This document shows positions 60,704 through 64,000 of a stretch of DNA of 64,000 nt, one piece after another. The position numbers and the translations under genes were made by a program. The stretch covers positions 62,001 to 126,000 of the forward strand of contig NZ_JSYP01000024.1 in assembly GCF_000813005.1 (NCBI RefSeq), in the 5' to 3' direction. Below the pieces are notes generated by a model, which ran no database searches, was not told the origin of the DNA, and saw only the letters and a list, made by a program, of their open reading frames with translations. The stretch's first letter is position 1, and each line of letters opens with the position of its first letter. Origin of the DNA: Flavobacterium sp. KMS (lineage in GTDB: Bacteria > Bacteroidota > Bacteroidia > Flavobacteriales > Flavobacteriaceae).

Positions 60704-61255
60704 ATGCAGAAATTTAATGCTCTAAAATTTACCTTCATTTTAGTATCAACATTGGTAATAATTCAAAATGGAAATGCACAATCTAATAAAGGATTAATAT
60801 CTCCATCTAATGCTACAATAAATAATACAGCTAAGCAAAAATTAGAAAATCAGAATCAAGAAAATGCAAAAAAATGGCTGATCAAAACTATTGAAACCAA
60901 TTTTAATAAAGACACTTATGAAATGAGTGATATGACTACCAAAACCTATGCTCAGTATAAAAGCGATGCCATAAATATTGAGTATGATAATGGACTAACA
61001 GAGGAGTCTTTTAAAAAGAAATGGAAAAGTAAATTTGACACCAAATACGTTGGCATGAATGGTTTTCTTGTTCCAACACAAGATTATGGGAAAATAAAAG
61101 TATCTAGCTGCAAATTATTATATGTAATAAAAGACAAAGGCTTTGTTTTTGAAACCATAATTAAAGACCTTACTTTTAAAACAAGTTATAAAAGAGATAT
61201 AAAAGTTATTCCTTCTGGCAAATCATTTTTAATAGCCGATGTTAAGGAATATTAA
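60704..61255 (+). CDS. Secreted protein of unknown function
   Basis: Protein of 183 aa with a signal peptide (KFTFILVSTLVIIQNGNAQ). The mature part is Lys- and Asn-rich, has a helical start (NTAKQKLENQNQENAKKWLIKTIE) and a central part with many Tyr and Phe and a KTYAQYKSDAINIEYDNGL stretch, then beta-like strands near the end. I recognise no family. It precedes the two-component system by 87 bases on the same strand and could be a target of it. Confidence 0.65.
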   Translation: MQKFNALKFTFILVSTLVIIQNGNAQSNKGLISPSNATINNTAKQKLENQNQENAKKWLIKTIETNFNKDTYEMSDMTTKTYAQYKSDAINIEYDNGLTEESFKKKWKSKFDTKYVGMNGFLVPTQDYGKIKVSSCKLLYVIKDKGFVFETIIKDLTFKTSYKRDIKVIPSGKSFLIADVKEY

Positions 61256-61342
61256 TAAAAAACGAAACATATTTTCTTTATTAAAAACCAAGCAAATTTA
61301 TAAATTCAGATTTCATTCAAAATTGAATTAGTAAATTGCAGT

Positions 61343-62020
61343 ATGAAAATTTTAATAATAGAAGACGAATTAGAAATAGCTGCAAGTATAAAAAGCTATT
61401 TTAAGCCCAATGGTATTCATTGTGAGACATCTGGAACATACAAAGATGCTCTTGATAAAATCAATGCTTATGATTACGATTGTGTATTATTAGACTTGAT
61501 GCTTCCTGATGGAGATGGTTTTGACATCTTAAAAGAATTAAAAAAAAGAAATAAAACCGAAGGCGTTATTATTATTTCTGCCAAAGAAACACTAGATACC
61601 CGAATTGAAGGTTTTAACCTTGGTGCCGATGATTATTTGACTAAACCATTTCATTTATCTGAATTACTAGTACGAATTCAAGCGCTTATTAGACGTAAAA
61701 ACTTTAAAGGAAATAATAATGTTATCTTTAATGAAATTGTCATTGATATTCTTTCTAAAACTGTCACAGTAAACAATACCAGACTAGATATCACAAAAAA
61801 AGAAATAGACTTATTACTGTTTTTAATTGGTAATGAAACCAAGGTATTATCTAAAGGTGCTATAGCCGAACATCTTTCCGGAGATATGGCGGATATGCTC
61901 GACAATCATGATTTTGTTTACGCGCATATAAAAAACTTAAAAAAGAAACTAAACAATGCAGGAAGTGGCGATTATATAAAAACGGTGTATGGTTTAGGAT
62001 ATAAATGGGATAATGAATAA
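61343..62020 (+). CDS. OmpR-family response regulator
   Basis: Response regulator of 225 aa. Receiver domain with acidic residues IIEDELE, phosphoacceptor Asp51 in CVLLDLMLPDGDG, Lys near 101 in GADDYLTKPF. The C-terminal winged helix (VIDILSKTVTVNNTRLDITKKEIDLLLFLIGNETKVLSKGAIAEHLSG, VYAHIKNLKKKLNNAGSGDYIKTVYGLGYKW) is OmpR-type. Its end overlaps the histidine kinase start by 8 bases. It probably controls the secreted protein before it or the PepSY-like gene after it, or both. Confidence 0.95.
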   Translation: MKILIIEDELEIAASIKSYFKPNGIHCETSGTYKDALDKINAYDYDCVLLDLMLPDGDGFDILKELKKRNKTEGVIIISAKETLDTRIEGFNLGADDYLTKPFHLSELLVRIQALIRRKNFKGNNNVIFNEIVIDILSKTVTVNNTRLDITKKEIDLLLFLIGNETKVLSKGAIAEHLSGDMADMLDNHDFVYAHIKNLKKKLNNAGSGDYIKTVYGLGYKWDNE

Positions 62021-63275
62021 GAAACTTTTAAATAAAACAACGACCAGTTTTTTGATATTTTCAGTTTTTATACTGTTAATATCAGTTCCTGTTTTTTACT
62101 ACATTACCGAGCGATTGTACCTGGAGGAAACCGATGAAACACTCACTTTACATAAGGATGAATTCTTAAAAAATGAGTTGTCAAAATTTGATAACAAAGA
62201 CATCGCTTTGTGGAATAAATACAATCGAAACGTTCAAATTACCCCATCTCATATTGCTGCCAAAGACACCATTTTTAATAAAGTTTATTTTGATGAACTA
62301 GAAAACGAAAATGAACCTTACAGAGAACTTAATGCTCCAATTATAATAAAAGGGCAACCATACACTTACATAGGAAGAATTAACCTAATAGAGACTGAAG
62401 ATTTGGTAACAAGTATTGCTATGCTATTTCTCGTTGTAATTGTCATTTTGCTTTTAGGGATATTAATCATTACCAAAATTTCGTCCCGAAAACTTTGGAA
62501 ACCGTTTTACGATACGCTAGACCAAATTCAGGGATTTGAAATAGACAAAAACAAGACCCCTCGTTTTATGGATACTGATGTAGAAGAATTTGACCGTCTT
62601 AATAAAAGTCTTAATCGTCTTATCGAAAAAAATACTGATATTTATAACAATCAGAGAGAATTTGTCGAGAATGCTGCACATGAGTTACAAACCCCATTGG
62701 CACTTTTTCAGACAAAAATTGATACCCTTTTTCAGCTTGATATAACCCAAGAACAATCGGAGGTTTTAAGTTCTCTAAACAAAGATGTTTCCAGACTTAA
62801 TAGGCTTAATAAAAATCTTTTGTTATTATCTAAAATTGAAAACGAAAATTATCTCGACAAGCAACCTATTGTTATAAATGAGTATTTAAAAAAACATCTC
62901 GATTTCTTTACAGAACAAGCAAAGGCCAAAAACCTCAACATAGTTATCGAATATACCGAAAAACTAAAAATAGAAGGAAATCCATCGCTAACAGAAGTAC
63001 TTATTAATAATTTGTTTCTTAATGCTATTAGACACAATATTAAAAACGGAAAAATTAGCATTATAATTACTGGCGATTCTATTACGTTTTTAAATACTGG
63101 TCAGGAAACACCATTGGTTGTAGATAAATTATTCAATCGTTTTTCTAAATCAAACCCTTCATCACAAGGCAACGGACTAGGAATGGCGATTATAAAGAAA
63201 ATAACTGAAATAAGTCATTGGAAAATAGACTACGCATTCGAAAATAATTTGCATCGTTTTACCGTTAAATTCTAA
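62013..63275 (+). CDS. Sensor histidine kinase
   Basis: Membrane kinase of 420 aa. Helices at about residues 12-32 and 130-152 bracket an extracytoplasmic sensor of roughly 100 residues. HisKA has the His near 224 in REFVENAAHELQTPLALF. The ATP-binding domain contains LINNLFLNAIRHNIKNG, LFNRFSKS and GNGLGMAIIKKI. A HAMP-like segment is not clear. Overlap with the response regulator and order fit a cognate pair. The signal is unknown. Confidence 0.93.
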   Translation: MNKKLLNKTTTSFLIFSVFILLISVPVFYYITERLYLEETDETLTLHKDEFLKNELSKFDNKDIALWNKYNRNVQITPSHIAAKDTIFNKVYFDELENENEPYRELNAPIIIKGQPYTYIGRINLIETEDLVTSIAMLFLVVIVILLLGILIITKISSRKLWKPFYDTLDQIQGFEIDKNKTPRFMDTDVEEFDRLNKSLNRLIEKNTDIYNNQREFVENAAHELQTPLALFQTKIDTLFQLDITQEQSEVLSSLNKDVSRLNRLNKNLLLLSKIENENYLDKQPIVINEYLKKHLDFFTEQAKAKNLNIVIEYTEKLKIEGNPSLTEVLINNLFLNAIRHNIKNGKISIIITGDSITFLNTGQETPLVVDKLFNRFSKSNPSSQGNGLGMAIIKKITEISHWKIDYAFENNLHRFTVKF

Positions 63276-63346
63276 AAATTCAAACTTCCTACAGATTCCA
63301 AGAGTAATTTTGGCATAAATATTCATCAATCAAAAAATAAAAAAAT

Positions 63347-63781
63347 ATGAAAACCTCAATACTAACACTTTTTGCAATACTAACTTCGGCTTTTGCAATG
63401 GCACAGGCTCAAGATTTAGACCCAAAAGATGTTCCTGGAATTGTAAAATCGACTGTTTTAATAAAATTTCCAGATGCAACAAATATAAAATGGGAAAAAG
63501 AAAAGGATAATTACGAAGCCTCATTTATTTATGAAAAACAAGAACAATTTGCTTTATTAGATCCTTCTGGAAACCTCATCGAAACCGAAATAAAAATAAC
63601 GAAAGACGATTTGCCTAATAGTGTTTTGCCATACGTTAAAGTTAATTACCGTCGCAAAAAAGTAAAAGAAGTCTCTAAAGTTACAGACGCAAACGGCAAA
63701 GTTTTTTATGATGTAGAAATCTATAAAAAAGATATACGATTTGACCATAAAGGAAATTTCGTAAAAGAAATCGACGAATAA
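63347..63781 (+). CDS. PepSY-like (DUF2874) secreted protein
   Basis: Protein of 144 aa with signal peptide ending at AMAQAQDL. KDVPGIVKSTVLIKFPDATNIKWEKEKDNYEASFIYEKQEQFALLDPSGNLIETEIKI is the PepSY-like/BLIP-like repeat (PF11396 type), followed by a second one (LPNSVLPYVKVNYRRKKVKEVSKVTDANGKVFYDVEI). The family is common in Bacteroidota next to two-component systems and may be a sensed or protective periplasmic protein. It lies 71 bases after the kinase and is a likely target of it. Confidence 0.85.
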   Translation: MKTSILTLFAILTSAFAMAQAQDLDPKDVPGIVKSTVLIKFPDATNIKWEKEKDNYEASFIYEKQEQFALLDPSGNLIETEIKITKDDLPNSVLPYVKVNYRRKKVKEVSKVTDANGKVFYDVEIYKKDIRFDHKGNFVKEIDE

Positions 63782-63958
63782 CCTACATCTTTCGTCTAGA
63801 GAACGTATCAGAATCTCCCTAGTCCTGATACATTTTTAACTGAAACACATTTTTAAAAACAGAATTTACAAATGCTATATGGAGTAATCATCTATAACTA
63901 GCAAAGGAATCTATTTGCCTATTTTTTCGGCAAAACAAATCATTGAATACCATATAAA

Positions 63959-64000
63959 ATGAAAGCAAAAATAATTTTGTTGCTTGCTTTGGCTCTATTT
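63959..64000 (+). CDS. Secreted protein (partial, 5' end)
   Basis: Only 14 codons are inside the window: MKAKIILLLALALF, the start of a signal peptide, with an ATG and an A-rich leader. Likely a further PepSY-like or other exported protein of the two-component locus. Nothing else can be said. Confidence 0.45.
   Translation, partial: MKAKIILLLALALF

Noticed and set aside
1-64000. rRNA, tRNA, phage and integrative element genes
   Set aside because: No sequence resembling these was recognised on either strand; the coding content is ordinary chromosomal.

Overview
The window looks like a chromosomal stretch of a Flavobacterium-like member of the Bacteroidota. The DNA is strongly AT-rich. It carries a SusC/SusD pair, several outer-membrane barrels and secreted proteins with short signal peptides ending in Ala-Gln, and promoters of the Bacteroidota type (TTG, about 19 nt, TAnnTTTG). 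Ribosome binding sites are A-rich or absent. No rRNA, tRNA, CRISPR array, transposase or phage gene was seen.

Positions 1-4050 hold a hexuronate block: the 5' end of an MFS hexuronate transporter under a promoter overlapped by a LacI-type operator, then (other strand) a secreted esterase, a YhcH-family protein, a mannonate oxidoreductase-type SDR and a DUF2911 protein. Positions 4099-22098, all on the minus strand, are a sugar utilisation locus. In transcription order it encodes a metallopeptidase-like lipoprotein, an RraA-like protein, a GH2 glycosidase, an enolase-superfamily sugar acid dehydratase, a sugar dehydrogenase (SDR), an SMP-30 lactonase, KDG kinase, KDPG aldolase, a Na+/solute symporter, a tiny membrane protein, SusC and SusD. 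Together they would release a sugar, oxidise it to a lactone and aldonate, dehydrate and phosphorylate it, and cleave it to pyruvate and glyceraldehyde-3-phosphate. This is a De Ley-Doudoroff-like route, and it shares its KDG steps with hexuronate catabolism. A divergent AraC regulator at 22425 is the likely controller.

Positions 23762-37336 are a mixed stretch: AraC/MFS/phosphoesterase, nadA-nadB, a TetX-like flavin monooxygenase with an AraC regulator, a TetR/small protein/MFS efflux operon, a PLP-homeostasis protein with an AAA ATPase, and an ArsR regulator. Positions 37349-51401 are mostly redox and acyl-CoA functions: an old yellow enzyme, a DsbA/FrnE protein, thiolase, DoxX, a RarD-like exporter facing a MocR regulator, a TetR/thioesterase/SnoaL operon with two palindromic operators, an acyl-CoA oxidase-like enzyme, an SDR and a Crp-family regulator. 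Positions 51567-64000 hold envelope and regulatory genes: a BamA-like barrel, a DUF1254 lipoprotein, a GH3 beta-glucosidase beside a TPR/HTH membrane regulator, another barrel, and a two-component system followed by a PepSY-like protein.

The most unusual non-coding property is that many intergenic regions are mosaics of short dispersed repeats. The dominant one is a hairpin of about 60 bp bounded by ACCATTAAG/CTTAATGGT. It occurs singly, in tandem arrays with periods of 89-90 bp (11660-12104, inside the sugar operon) and 95-96 bp (38711-39075), and as a compact perfect hairpin that looks like a terminator (46311-46368).
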